In this document: piece by piece, positions 38,684 through 47,220 of the stretch | Position numbering within the stretch: the first letter of the stretch is position 1 | Layout: every line of letters starts with the position of its first letter | NCBI RefSeq assembly: GCF_000428065.1 | Contig: NZ_ATZF01000007.1 | Span: 55,417 to 119,416 of the forward strand | Direction of reading: 5' to 3' | DNA length: 64,000 nucleotides | Source of the DNA: Shimazuella kribbensis DSM 45090 | GTDB lineage: Bacteria > Bacillota > Bacilli > Thermoactinomycetales > Thermoactinomycetaceae | Translations under genes and position numbers: made by a program | The notes under the pieces: model-generated | Seen by the model: only the letters and a program-made list of their open reading frames with translations | Database searches by the model: none | Told to the model about the DNA's origin: nothing

Positions 38684-39517
38684 ATGACATTTTCAAATAT
38701 ATTTTCTACTACTACTTTAGCTAATGGAGTCAAAATGCCTTGGTTTGGACTTGGAGTATATAAAATTCAAGAAGGAGATAATATGCTTTCCCTATTACAC
38801 CATGCAATGGAACTAGGATATAGAAGTTTTGATACAGCATCTTTGTATCAAAACGAAGCTGGATTAGGGAAAGCAATCCAAACTTCCATTATTCCAAGAG
38901 AAGAATTATTTATTACCTCTAAGGTATGGAATACAGATCAAGGGTATGAGGAAACTCTGGCTGCATTTGATGCAAGTATGGAACGTCTTGGATTGGAATA
39001 TTTAGATCTCTATCTGATACATTGGCCTGTCCCACATCAATACAAAAATACTTGGAGAGCACTCGAAAAACTCTATAGCGAACAGAGAGTACGGGCCATT
39101 GGGGTAAGTAATTTTCACATTCACCATCTCCAAGATGTCATGCGTGATTCTAATCTGAAACCAATGGTAAATCAAGTAGAATATCATCCAAAACTCACCC
39201 AAGTAGAGTTGAGATCTTTCTGCAAACAAGAAAACATCCAACTAGAAGCATGGTCTCCTTTGATGAGAGGTAGACTCCAAAATAATCCAACATTAAACCA
39301 AATTGCACAGAATCATAACAAAACTATTGCGCAAGTGATTTTACGTTGGGATCTACAAAATGAAGTTATTACCATTCCTAAAACATCCCATGAATTGCGT
39401 CTAAAAGAAAATGCCGATATTTACGACTTTGTTCTAACGGATAAAGAAATGGAAATAATTCAGGCACTCAATGAAAACCAAAGGACTGGTAAAGATCCTG
39501 ATAACTTTCAATTCTAA
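38684..39517 (+). CDS. Aldo/keto reductase
   Basis: This 277-residue TIM-barrel NADPH-dependent reductase contains YRSFDTASLYQNEAGLGKAI (Asp and Tyr of the active site), ITSKVWNTDQG (Lys), DLYLIHWPVPH (His), RAIGVSNFHIHHL and VITIPKTSHELRLKENADIY for the cofactor. It is close to the YvgN/YtbE glyoxal and methylglyoxal reductases of Bacillus. AGGAGGAATTCAT precedes the ATG, right behind the DinB-type gene. Probably involved in aldehyde detoxification. Confidence 0.92.
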   Translation: MTFSNIFSTTTLANGVKMPWFGLGVYKIQEGDNMLSLLHHAMELGYRSFDTASLYQNEAGLGKAIQTSIIPREELFITSKVWNTDQGYEETLAAFDASMERLGLEYLDLYLIHWPVPHQYKNTWRALEKLYSEQRVRAIGVSNFHIHHLQDVMRDSNLKPMVNQVEYHPKLTQVELRSFCKQENIQLEAWSPLMRGRLQNNPTLNQIAQNHNKTIAQVILRWDLQNEVITIPKTSHELRLKENADIYDFVLTDKEMEIIQALNENQRTGKDPDNFQF

Positions 39518-39537
39518 GGGAAGAGTAGAAAAATAAA

Positions 39538-39570
39538 ACAGCCGGATCCTATATAACCGGCTGTTTTTCA
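39538..39570. terminator. Bidirectional terminator
   Basis: AAAACAGCCGG and CCGGCTGTTTT pair around ATCCTATATAA between convergent genes; T-runs occur on both strands. Confidence 0.8.
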
Positions 39571-39582
39571 TGGATCAATCTT

Positions 39583-40431
39583 TTAAAATTGCAAATCCGA
39601 TTGTTGTAACCATGCATCAAAACTCAAAAACCGTGGATTGCTTTGGCGCAGAAATTCCATATCCGATTGATAACCTTCCTTTATAAAGAATTTCGTAGCT
39701 TTGATTCCATCATGCTCATGTGTTGATGGAGGAGGTGAAGTTGGATATTCTACTGAGATTCCGAAATACTTACTTATTTTTTCTATGAGTTGTGTAACGG
39801 ATAATTCATCTCCGGCGATGTCAAATGATTTTCCAATAAATTGGTTTGGATGATTAAAGGCCTTCAAAGTAAAAATTCCAATATCTTGTACTGCAATCAT
39901 TTGAATTTTGGTTTCAAGAGCCCCTTTATAAGGCAATATCATTTTATTATTCACTTTTTGGAGAGTAAATCGAAAATTTTCCATAAACATGACAGGTCGT
40001 AGAATAGTTGCTGGTAGATCAAGTGAGTGTATGTACTGTTCTATTTTTCCCTTATTTTCAAAAGATGTTATCCCTGTATTGCGATTTGCACCAGAAGCAG
40101 AACTGTATACAAAATGAGATACACCAGCTGATTTCGCATAATCAGCGATATATTTCCCATGACGCAATTCTTTATCTAGATCTTCTATATCCAATCCCTG
40201 CACACTAAAAACACCATAAACATTCCTCATTGCATCCTTAATAGTAGTAGGATTGTCTAAATCACCTTGTACAATTTCTATACCTTGTTGTTGAAGTAAC
40301 CGTGCAGATGCTTTATTGGGATTACGGACCAGTGCACGAACATTCCACTCATTTGATACTAGTTGTTGTGCAACTGCACCTCCTTGTTGTCCTGTAGCCC
40401 CTAACACTAAAATGGTTTTGGATGATTTCAT
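39583..40431 (-). CDS. NmrA-like NAD(P)-binding protein
   Basis: This 282-residue Rossmann protein begins TILVLGATGQQGGAVAQQLV (GxxGxxG) with VRALVRNPNK, GVFSVQ, HFVYSSASGANRNTG and PATILRPVMFMENF. NmrA-like proteins sense NADP or act as quinone or isoflavone reductase relatives. AAGGAG precedes the ATG. It is divergent from an HxlR regulator, with 154 bases between the starts. Confidence 0.9.
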   Translation of the reverse strand: MKSSKTILVLGATGQQGGAVAQQLVSNEWNVRALVRNPNKASARLLQQQGIEIVQGDLDNPTTIKDAMRNVYGVFSVQGLDIEDLDKELRHGKYIADYAKSAGVSHFVYSSASGANRNTGITSFENKGKIEQYIHSLDLPATILRPVMFMENFRFTLQKVNNKMILPYKGALETKIQMIAVQDIGIFTLKAFNHPNQFIGKSFDIAGDELSVTQLIEKISKYFGISVEYPTSPPPSTHEHDGIKATKFFIKEGYQSDMEFLRQSNPRFLSFDAWLQQSDLQF

Positions 40432-40484
40432 TTTTAATCTCCTTATGATTTTATTTATTTAAAAAAGAAATTCGCTCCTTTATT

Positions 40485-40499
40485 GATATTGTAAATATC
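40485..40499. promoter_or_regulatory. Palindrome in the NmrA-HxlR control region
   Basis: GATATT-GTA-AATATC is a perfect 6-bp inverted repeat in the middle of the divergent promoter region. It could be the HxlR operator; this is inferred from position. Confidence 0.35.
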
Positions 40500-40585
40500 G
40501 CAGTTTACTATTAAAAGAAAGCAATATTTTTATACATTATTTCAATTAATAAACTAACTATATTTTCGTAAGGGAGATTATCATC

Positions 40586-40936
40586 ATGAATCCCAATTTA
40601 GAAGAAGAACAATGTCTTTTTGCAATCCATCATGCAACTCATGTTCTTGGAGGCAAGTGGTCATTCTTAGTTCTTGGTCAACTTTTTTGCAATGACTCCC
40701 AACGCTTTAATCAACTACGAAGAAAATTAGGTAACATCAGCACAAAATCTTTAACTGACACACTACGTCATTTGGAACAAAATGAAATTATAGATCGTAA
40801 AGTGTTCCCTACTGTACCTGTAACAGTTGAATATTCTTTAACTGATAAAGGGAGAGATTTCAAGAGGGTAATTTCTGAAATGCGTTACTGGGGACAAAAG
40901 TGGGGACATAATAACCAAACGCATCATATTTTGTAA
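40586..40936 (+). CDS. HxlR-family transcriptional regulator
   Basis: This 116-residue protein contains CLFAIHHATHVLGGKWSFLV, RRKLGNISTKSLTDTLRHLE, IIDRKVFPTVPVTVEYSLTD and KGRDFKRVISEMRYWG. A Cys near the N-terminus (EEEQCLF) is in the place used for redox sensing by HypR/YodB-type members. It likely controls the divergent NmrA-like gene. GGGAGATTATCATC precedes the ATG. Confidence 0.92.
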   Translation: MNPNLEEEQCLFAIHHATHVLGGKWSFLVLGQLFCNDSQRFNQLRRKLGNISTKSLTDTLRHLEQNEIIDRKVFPTVPVTVEYSLTDKGRDFKRVISEMRYWGQKWGHNNQTHHIL

Positions 40937-41001
40937 CAAACCAATCATTTGCTCTATTTGTATTGCTAACTGCATTGTCCGGACAATGTGATATAAAATA
41001 A

Positions 41002-41038
41002 AAATGAACCGATTATATTTGTGTAGTCGGTTCATTTA
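41002..41038 (+). terminator. Terminator of the HxlR gene
   Basis: AATGAACCGA and TCGGTTCATT pair around a 14-base loop. A near copy of this hairpin lies at 44848-44884. Confidence 0.65.
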
Positions 41039-41059
41039 GTCTGCATGATCTTTCTAATC

Positions 41060-41096
41060 AAAAGGCTACGATTCGTATTAACTGTAGCCTTTTGTA
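41060..41096 (-). terminator. Terminator of the TetR gene
   Basis: AAAAGGCTAC and GTAGCCTTTT pair around a 14-base loop immediately downstream of the TetR stop. Confidence 0.65.
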
Positions 41097-41099
41097 TAT

Positions 41100-41774
41100 T
41101 TATGATGTTTCCTTCCTTTTTCCACTTATACCATGAAGCAACAGTTCAATCGTCCATTTTATTTCCTCTTGTTGTTCTCCTACGAGTAAAAAGTCAGGCA
41201 CTACATTTTTTGCAAATAAAAAGCCAAATACTTGAGACATAATCCCTCGTATCAACACGCGATTTGGTAAATCTGATCGTACTTTTCCAGTTTTTTTTAG
41301 ATGATCCACTTTTTTTGATACTGTATCAATCACATCTTTTGCAATTTGTTCCTTTAATGCATCTCTTAAATCAGGATGAAATAAACTTTCCACGATAACT
41401 ATTCGTATCGTTTTCCAATTGTTCTCAATTAAAGTAGCTCTATCTTTGATTAGATCAGACAAAATATCTTCTATTGTTTTATCTTGATCCAAGATCTCAA
41501 TCAAGGTATTTAAAATAAAAGGACTAGCAAACTTAGAAAGAATCGGAATGACTAAGCGGAAAAGTAATCCTTTCTTTGTTCGATAATGTTTAAATATCGT
41601 AGCTTCTGCTACACCTGCTAACTTCGCGATTTCACTAGTGGTGGTACCGTTATATCCTTTTTCTGCAAACAACTGAATAGCTGACTCTAAAATTTTCTTT
41701 TGCTTATCTGTAAGTTTTTTTTCGTCTAAATCTATTTCATGCTGATTTGCTAATTCTTCAATCCAACTTCCCAT
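41100..41774 (-). CDS. TetR/AcrR-family regulator
   Basis: This 224-residue protein has the helix-turn-helix KILESAIQLFAEKGYNGTTT and SEIAKLAGVAEATIFKHYRT, followed by a helical ligand domain of about 150 residues. TAGGTGAGAAT precedes the ATG. It stands alone, with no neighbouring efflux gene on the same strand, so its target cannot be inferred. Confidence 0.92.
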   Translation of the reverse strand: MGSWIEELANQHEIDLDEKKLTDKQKKILESAIQLFAEKGYNGTTTSEIAKLAGVAEATIFKHYRTKKGLLFRLVIPILSKFASPFILNTLIEILDQDKTIEDILSDLIKDRATLIENNWKTIRIVIVESLFHPDLRDALKEQIAKDVIDTVSKKVDHLKKTGKVRSDLPNRVLIRGIMSQVFGFLFAKNVVPDFLLVGEQQEEIKWTIELLLHGISGKRKETS

Positions 41775-41971
41775 ATTCTCACCTACTAAGTGTTACATCT
41801 TCTTCGATATTATTGATGATATCATAGAAAGAAAAAGTTGATAAATATATCGCTAAGGGCATTAAATTCAGTCAATCTATATTTGATTTAGCACGGAATT
41901 TATGAGGAGTTTGGTTCGATCACAACTAGAAAACAGTATAAAAGACATAATTAACGTTCGTATTTGGCACA

Positions 41972-42020
41972 CGCACAAACAAATTAACCGCCAATTGATG
42001 GCGGTTAATTTGTTTGTGCG
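41972..42020. repeat. Perfect 22-bp inverted repeat
   Basis: The arms 41972-41993 and 41999-42020 are exact complements around ATTGA; each holds AAATTAACCGCCA. It lies 26 bases after the YjgB-like gene stop. No T-run follows, so it is either an unusually strong factor-assisted terminator or a cut-site palindrome. Confidence 0.6.
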
Positions 42021-42046
42021 AAGTCCAATTCGGTTTGTCTTACTTC

Positions 42047-42580
42047 TTACCACACTACAAGATTAACTAATTCCAATCTATCTTTTTTCTCTGTTACATT
42101 AGTCCAATGAATATCAATTTCATTTTTACCTGCTTTATACGTTTCATAAACTTGCCCAGCACCTTGATCGTGTTTAATCGGTTTGCCCCATGCTTTTTCA
42201 ACTTCATCATGTGATAGGGCAAGAATACGTTTATCCGTTGTTGTTACACTTGTTACTATACCTTTGTAAACGAAAAAACTAACTCTACGTTTTTCATAAG
42301 TAATTTGTTCTTGTTCATCTCCAGTACTTTCAGTAGAATCTGGTTTTCCCCATTTTCTCAAAATATCTTTTTTCTTGGAACCTAGGCCAAAATGTTCACT
42401 GTTGATCACTTTTCCTTGAGCTGCCAAGTTGCGCGTTTGGTCAAGAGTTTGTTTATGTTCGGAAGATTTACCGCTATCATGTTGAGAAGCAGCATACACA
42501 TTTGGAATAGATGCAGTGATTGGTATGATTACCCCAGCTAAAAGAGTAGTAGTAAGCAACGTTTTTGCTATTTTTTTCAT
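42047..42580 (-). CDS. Secreted DUF4309 protein (YjgB-like)
   Basis: In this 177-residue protein the N-terminus KKIAKTLLTTTLLAGVIIPI with TASIPNVYAAS is a clear signal peptide with an AxA cut site. The mature part contains HFGLGSKKKDILRKWGKPDS and, later, DEVEKAWGKPIKHDQGAGQV. These are two weak copies of the GLG-K-DI-WGKP motif of the DUF4309 family. It acts outside the membrane; the function is unknown. GGAGATACTTTT precedes the ATG. Confidence 0.8.
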   Translation of the reverse strand: MKKIAKTLLTTTLLAGVIIPITASIPNVYAASQHDSGKSSEHKQTLDQTRNLAAQGKVINSEHFGLGSKKKDILRKWGKPDSTESTGDEQEQITYEKRRVSFFVYKGIVTSVTTTDKRILALSHDEVEKAWGKPIKHDQGAGQVYETYKAGKNEIDIHWTNVTEKKDRLELVNLVVW

Positions 42581-42778
42581 AAAAGTATCTCCAGCCTTTT
42601 CATATAATGAAATATAACATATCTTCTATATATTCATAATACTATGTATACAATGAAAAATGATTATATAAAAGTTAATAAATTGAAAACAGACTGTTAT
42701 AATTTAATCAACTTCTCAACTTAAGTACAAAAGCGAAATGTGAGGCCATATGCAAATATTTTACATATAAAGAAAGGG

Positions 42779-42811
42779 CATGGAGAGAAAATTTAATCTC
42801 TCCATGCCTAA
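42779..42811 (-). terminator. Terminator of the downstream EamA gene
   Basis: GGCATGGAGAGA and TCTCTCCATGCC pair perfectly around AAATTTAA. On the minus strand CTTTCTTT follows; the EamA stop is three bases upstream. Confidence 0.8.
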
Positions 42812-42813
42812 AG

Positions 42814-43734
42814 TTATGCTTTTTCTTTATCAGAGGCAAAATAGTTAACTAACCAAACACCAAATACAATAATAATTGAAGCGGCAAATTGGATCTTAGT
42901 AAGAATATCTTGTAATAACCATGCAGATAAAATCACTCCTGAAACGGGAGAGATATAACTAAATATAGAAGTCCGTCCTGCCCCTATCGCTTGTATTCCA
43001 ATCAAATAAAACCAATTAGCTAACGTTGTAACAATGATGGAGAGATAAAGTAGATAAAACCAAAAATGGAGGCTAAGTTCATGAAACTCTACTTTATTTA
43101 TATCAGGTAAAGAACAAAGAAATAGAAAGAAAGATCCAATTAATGTGGTGTATGTCGCAACAACCAAAGGATCAATTTTTTGCAATACATTTCTGCTAAG
43201 CAAAGTATACAATGCACCACAAATAGCTGTAGACAAAAACAAAAAATCACCAAATAGTCGTCCATAACTAAAATGATTGTCAAAGCCAATGACAGAGAAG
43301 AAAGTAATTGTTCCAATAAATGCAAGGACTAAACCAACTAGTTGTTTGTTGGTTAAGCTCTCTTTCAGAAAGAAATAGGCAAGCATAATCGTGATAAAAG
43401 GAATCATGGAATAGATGATAATGCTACTATCGGATGCATGAGAAAAGTACAATCCCCAATTGGTGAACAAGGAATGAAAAGTGATTCCAATCAAACCTAG
43501 AGCAGAAAGGTACAAAAATTGAGTTTTATTTAAGATAAGCTGTTTTCTCCGTTTTGTAATCATAACAAATAGAAATAAAAACACGGCAGCTATACCATAC
43601 CTTAAAAAACTTGCTACATTAGGTGGTACTGATTCGATGAGTATTTTGGTTACTACCTGTGAACTTCCCCAAAGGATATTGGTTATAATTAAAATAATTG
43701 TCGCAAATGTGGAATTTTTCACACAACTAACCAC
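42814..43734 (-). CDS. EamA/DMT-family transporter
   Basis: This ten-helix permease of about 300 residues contains IILIITNILWGSSQVVTKIL, FLRYGIAAVFLFLFVM, FFLKESLTNKQLVGLVLAFI and IQAIGAGRTSIFSYISPVSG. Two full EamA repeats are present. The GTG at 43722 (KNSTFATII) has GGGTGG upstream and is a better start than the codon at 43734. It is monocistronic with its own terminator. Export substrate unknown. Confidence 0.88.
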   Translation of the reverse strand: MVSCVKNSTFATIILIITNILWGSSQVVTKILIESVPPNVASFLRYGIAAVFLFLFVMITKRRKQLILNKTQFLYLSALGLIGITFHSLFTNWGLYFSHASDSSIIIYSMIPFITIMLAYFFLKESLTNKQLVGLVLAFIGTITFFSVIGFDNHFSYGRLFGDFLFLSTAICGALYTLLSRNVLQKIDPLVVATYTTLIGSFFLFLCSLPDINKVEFHELSLHFWFYLLYLSIIVTTLANWFYLIGIQAIGAGRTSIFSYISPVSGVILSAWLLQDILTKIQFAASIIIVFGVWLVNYFASDKEKA

Positions 43735-43761
43735 CCATTAATGTCATTTTTTTCGTGATGT

Positions 43762-43920
43762 TTATGGCTTGATAAGTGTAAATTGAAATTCTTCTTGAAT
43801 AAAATTCATATCGGAATCTCGTGATACTAAAGCCAGTTGATATTCCATCGCTGTTGTAATGATTAAAGCATCTGGAGTTTTTAACTTACGACCTTTTTCT
43901 TTTTGTTCCGTCGAAGATGC
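43762..43920 (-). pseudogene. PIN-domain (VapC-like) toxin, C-terminal fragment
   Basis: The frame reads KGRKLKTPDALIITTAMEYQ, LALVSRDSDMNFIQEEFQFT and LIKP before its stop. TPDALIxATA and TxDxDF-like motifs, with the conserved acidic residues, are the end of PIN-domain RNases. The N-terminal half and any antitoxin are missing. It directly follows the NADAR-type remnant in the same direction. Confidence 0.6.
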
Positions 43921-43930
43921 CCCACTCTAC

Positions 43931-44592
43931 CTATATCCTATCCATTGCGTTACCACAGATTTCAAAATAATTCTGAGTAGAAGTTAATACGTAATCTAAC
44001 AAATCTAATTGATATAGCGATACGTAGAAAGCGGCTGCCTTTGCTTGACAGTTTATGGATTTGTTTGGATTAAACTCGAGATCTGTAAAAGCTTGAAATG
44101 TCAATACTTGCTGACGTAACATTTCATGGGAAGTAAGTACATGTAGAAACAGCCAATCATAGAATAACGTTTTGGGTTCAAAAGGCCACTTTCGATGCAA
44201 GTGTTGAAAATAAAGGAGTTTACCACTGTTTTTCAATCGTATATCCTTCTTCGCTTCTCTGGAAGTCCGTTGAAGTAAATCCATGTATGGACCTCCATTT
44301 TGCTTGATTGAAATGCAACTTCTACACTGCATTCTGTCTGGTTCTCTATTTGCATCATGAGATTAAATGCACTTAATGAAATGCCAGTTTCGCTTTCCGA
44401 TTTACTTGATATCTCTAAAACATCCATTGATTTGTATTTTTGGTTGAAATTTTTATGTAAGGATTGAATCGATCTTTGTTTCTGTTTTATTGAAAATCCC
44501 GGATACCATTCAAAATCAATGTTCACAACATGAACAAAACCATCTTTTTTTGGATCTGCAATAAATACGGGTCTCTGTGCAGGGAGACACAC
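43931..44592 (-). pseudogene. NADAR-DarT1-type antitoxin remnant, frameshifted
   Basis: The first part (44233-44592) reads RPVFIADPKKDGFVHVVNID, FEWYPGFSIKQKQRSIQSLH, VLEISSKSESETGISLSAFN and CSVEVAFQSSK. The next frame (43931-44332) gives QNGGPYMDLLQRTSREAKKD, KWPFEPKTLFYDWLFLH and NPNKSINCQAKAAAFYVSLY. This order fits the NADAR-like proteins paired with DarT1 DNA ADP-ribosyltransferases, as I remember them. A single shift near 44290 splits it. The start codon has no ribosome site and no darT gene is adjacent. Confidence 0.6.
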
Positions 44593-44847
44593 TGATTTTT
44601 AAAGACAATAACGTCAAAACAGAAGATCAAAAAGCGTTCATCTATCATTGCTGAACACTTTTTTTAAGGGCATTACTTTATTTAACATTTTTCAAATTGG
44701 GGCAGTTCAAATTCCTTACTAAAAATTGACAAGATGTTTTTTCTAACGATTCATGGATGGACTAATTATCGATACTTAAAAATTTGCCCTTGTTTTTCAA
44801 TCGTAACCTCCTGTCATCAATTGTGAAAAAAGTAACATGTAATAAAA

Positions 44848-44884
44848 AATGAACCGATCCAAAACAAAATCGGTTCATTTTTTT
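44848..44884. terminator. Bidirectional terminator
   Basis: AATGAACCGAT and ATCGGTTCATT pair around CCAAAACAA, with T-runs on both strands. It ends the SPFH-RHH operon. Bases 44593-44847 upstream of it show no gene. Confidence 0.75.
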
Positions 44885-44921
44885 GCGATCACAGTACCCT
44901 CCGAAGGAATGGATAGAAAAC

Positions 44922-45077
44922 TTATTCTTTTTTCATTCTCCCTGCTTTTTTTGCCGCTTCTTTTAAGACAATCTCTATTTGGGCATTTACACTTCGCAAT
45001 TCATCCTGTGCCCATTTTTCCAGTACTTCATATAGTTTTGGATCAATCCGCAGTGGAAATGCTTTTCGTTTATTCAT
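44922..45077 (-). CDS. Small ribbon-helix-helix (Arc-like) protein, 51 residues
   Basis: An ATG at 45077 gives [20 protein letters not shown] followed by [20 protein letters not shown] and [11 protein letters not shown] short basic strand (KAFPLRID) then two helices with RSVNAQIE is the ribbon-helix-helix fold of Arc/HicB-type DNA-binding proteins. It starts 13 bases after the SPFH gene stop with AAGGTTG between, so the two are one operon. The pairing of SPFH and small RHH proteins recurs in Firmicutes, in my memory; its purpose is unknown. Confidence 0.72.
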   Translation of the reverse strand: MNKRKAFPLRIDPKLYEVLEKWAQDELRSVNAQIEIVLKEAAKKAGRMKKE

Positions 45078-45090
45078 TTACGACACAACC

Positions 45091-45954
45091 TTAATAAATG
45101 CTTCCTGTATTGATAATAGGTTGTGTTCCTTTCTCAGAAACAATGGCAACCATCAGGTTATTCACCATCTGTGCTTTTTTCTCTTCATCCAACTCCACAA
45201 TTTCTTGTTCTTGAAGTTGATCAATTGCTGCTTTTACAAGCCCTACTGCTCCATCAACTATTACTTTACGAGCAGACAAAACAGCATTCGCTTGCTGTCT
45301 CTGAAGCATAGCAGAAGCGATTTCGGAAGAATAGGCCAGATGCATAATCCTCGCTTCAATAATATCAACACCGGCAACATCCATACGCTTTTGTAAATCA
45401 TGAACGAGAACCTCTGCAATTTCATCACTATTTTGCCTTAAAGTGAGGATGTTTTCGCCTTCCTTTTCGTATGAATCATAGGCATATCTACTTGCAATAT
45501 GACGAATTCCTGTTTCACTTTGAATTTGAATAAATCGTTCATAGTTTTCAACATCAAATAAAGCTTTTGCTGAATCATTTACTTTATAAACTACCACTGC
45601 AGCAATTTCAATTGGGTTTCCTTCTAAATCATTCACCTTTAATCTTTCACTTGTAAAGTTGGTGACCCGTAGCGATACGCTTCGTTTAAAGGTGAAAGGA
45701 ATCGTTGCCCACAATCCTTGATCACGAATGACACCTAAATATGTGCCAAAGAATGTCAATACTTTGGCTTGATTTGGCTGTACAATTGTTAAACTTGTGG
45801 CAATAATCAGTCCTAAAATAAATACCACTATCCCACCTACTTTCCCCCCTAAAGAAAAGCCATTTATCAGTAAGTAAGCTCCACCAACAAAACAAAGTAG
45901 TGAAATGACTAGTGCTGCATAACCATTCATTTTATAAATTGATTTTTCGTTCAA
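45091..45954 (-). CDS. SPFH/Band 7 domain membrane protein
   Basis: In this protein of 287 residues a membrane hairpin (AALVISLLCFVGGAYLLIN and KVGGIVVFILGLIIATSL) leads into IVQPNQAKVLTFFGTYLGVI and an SPFH domain (SLRVTNFTSERLKVNDLEGN, KALFDVENYERFIQIQSETG). A helical tail with EIASAMLQRQQANAVLSARK follows. It likely forms membrane microdomain scaffolds. The TTG at 45954 is nine bases after GGGGAG; the ATG at 46008 lacks a site. The RHH gene follows at once. Confidence 0.87.
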   Translation of the reverse strand: MNEKSIYKMNGYAALVISLLCFVGGAYLLINGFSLGGKVGGIVVFILGLIIATSLTIVQPNQAKVLTFFGTYLGVIRDQGLWATIPFTFKRSVSLRVTNFTSERLKVNDLEGNPIEIAAVVVYKVNDSAKALFDVENYERFIQIQSETGIRHIASRYAYDSYEKEGENILTLRQNSDEIAEVLVHDLQKRMDVAGVDIIEARIMHLAYSSEIASAMLQRQQANAVLSARKVIVDGAVGLVKAAIDQLQEQEIVELDEEKKAQMVNNLMVAIVSEKGTQPIINTGSIY

Positions 45955-46135
45955 ATTAATCTCCCCTTGATATAAAAATGATATCACTTTAATATCATTG
46001 TATGGCAATTATGAAACAAAGTAAATACATTATTCGTTTATGTTTCCATCATTTTTATGAGGAAATAGGGCATATCATAAAATACTTCATCCAACGAAGG
46101 AAACGAAAAGTGAAGTAATTACTAAATACCAATAA

Positions 46136-46169
46136 AACCCCCTTTATCTAAAAGAAAAGGGGGTTTCGC
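46136..46169. terminator. Terminator-like hairpin
   Basis: AAACCCCCTTT and AAAAGGGGGTTT pair around ATCTAAAAG. On the minus strand TTATTGG follows. Next to it CACAGTC-AAA-GACTGTG (46169-46185) forms a second small palindrome. Confidence 0.6.
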
Positions 46170-46224
46170 ACAGTCAAAGACTGTGGGACATTTGTATATT
46201 CATTATATTGATAAAACTTATTAG

Positions 46225-46350
46225 TCAACAATTGTATAGGCGCTCTAAAGTTGCTCGAATTTGATGCATATCTTGTGAAGACAATTCTAAAATCCTGTCT
46301 CTTTGATTTTTTCTATAGTTAGTCTCCTTCTCTGTGTTCTTTTTCGTCAC
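46225..46350 (-). pseudogene. Possible C-terminal fragment of a regulator
   Basis: A 41-codon frame reads TKKNTEKETNYRKNQRDRIL then ELSSQDMHQIRATLERLYNC. The end has the look of a MarR- or ArsR-type C-terminal helix. No ribosome site precedes the GTG. Weak call; it is the only coding-like piece in 46010-46528. Confidence 0.25.
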
Positions 46351-46528
46351 ATATAGACGTGCTATAGACAAGTATACAATCTTTTTTGTCTAAGAATTTT
46401 TGTGTTATCAAACATTTTATAATAAATATTAAATTAGACATAAAAATCGATAAATACCGAATATATTGCAAGTAATTATATTATAAAATAGTAGAGTTAT
46501 ATATTTACCAATGGAGAGGAACTCAAAA

Positions 46529-47170
46529 ATGAAAGTAATTAAAGAGAGAACTTATACTAAGAAACTCCTATCATTTATTATTGGAGTAGTGATTGGTTTG
46601 TTTTTCTATTTATTCATTGTAGCGATGTTTATTAGTAGTGAAGAGATACCTGATAAATATGCTATTTTAGCGCTTGTGCTTTCCTTACTAACCATGGTCA
46701 TTTATTCCCTCACAAGCGAATTTAACTATTTGAAGCAACTGGAATTTACAATGAGCTCTTTGCTTAGCAACATCACAGTCTATAAAAAACGTGAAAAGGA
46801 GTTGGCATCCAAAGCTGAAGAAGTTATTGTTAAATTTTTGAAACATGAAAGTGATATTCAGAAATCTATAGCAGCTTCACGCAGTGGCACAGAAAAAGTA
46901 GCAGATGAATTAGAAAATTTATCGTTAACTAATTTGAAAGTAACTGTTGAGAACTACCCTAATTTAAAATCAGACAAGCACATTTCAACTATACTTAATC
47001 AAATTGAGGAATCACAAAACACTATTTTGGAATCCAAATTGTTATACAATCAATATGTCACTTATTACAATTCGACGATCTATAGTTTCCCGGCAAATAT
47101 CTTTTCTGGTATTTGGAAATTGAAGCCTTCCGCTTTTTATGAAGATCAGATTGATAATGATATAAACTAG
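46529..47170 (+). CDS. LemA-family protein with two N-terminal membrane helices
   Basis: This protein of about 213 residues has two helices (LLSFIIGVVIGLFFYLFIVA and YAILALVLSLLTMVIYSL) at the N-terminus, where LemA proteins usually have one. A long coiled coil follows. The last 70 residues (VENYPNLKSDKHISTILNQI, ESKLLYNQYVTYYNSTIYSF, PANIFSGIW) fit the LemA signature YPxLK...YN..V..YN..I..FP. ATG at 46529 is nine bases after GGAGAGG. Function unknown; it is monocistronic with a terminator. Confidence 0.75.
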   Translation: MKVIKERTYTKKLLSFIIGVVIGLFFYLFIVAMFISSEEIPDKYAILALVLSLLTMVIYSLTSEFNYLKQLEFTMSSLLSNITVYKKREKELASKAEEVIVKFLKHESDIQKSIAASRSGTEKVADELENLSLTNLKVTVENYPNLKSDKHISTILNQIEESQNTILESKLLYNQYVTYYNSTIYSFPANIFSGIWKLKPSAFYEDQIDNDIN

Positions 47171-47191
47171 TAGTTTTCCGTAAATTCTGAA

Positions 47192-47220
47192 GAGATACCT
47201 GCTCAGGTATCTCCTTTTTA
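47192..47220 (+). terminator. Terminator of the LemA-like gene
   Basis: AGAGATACCT and AGGTATCTC pair around GCTC, followed by CTTTTT. Confidence 0.8.
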
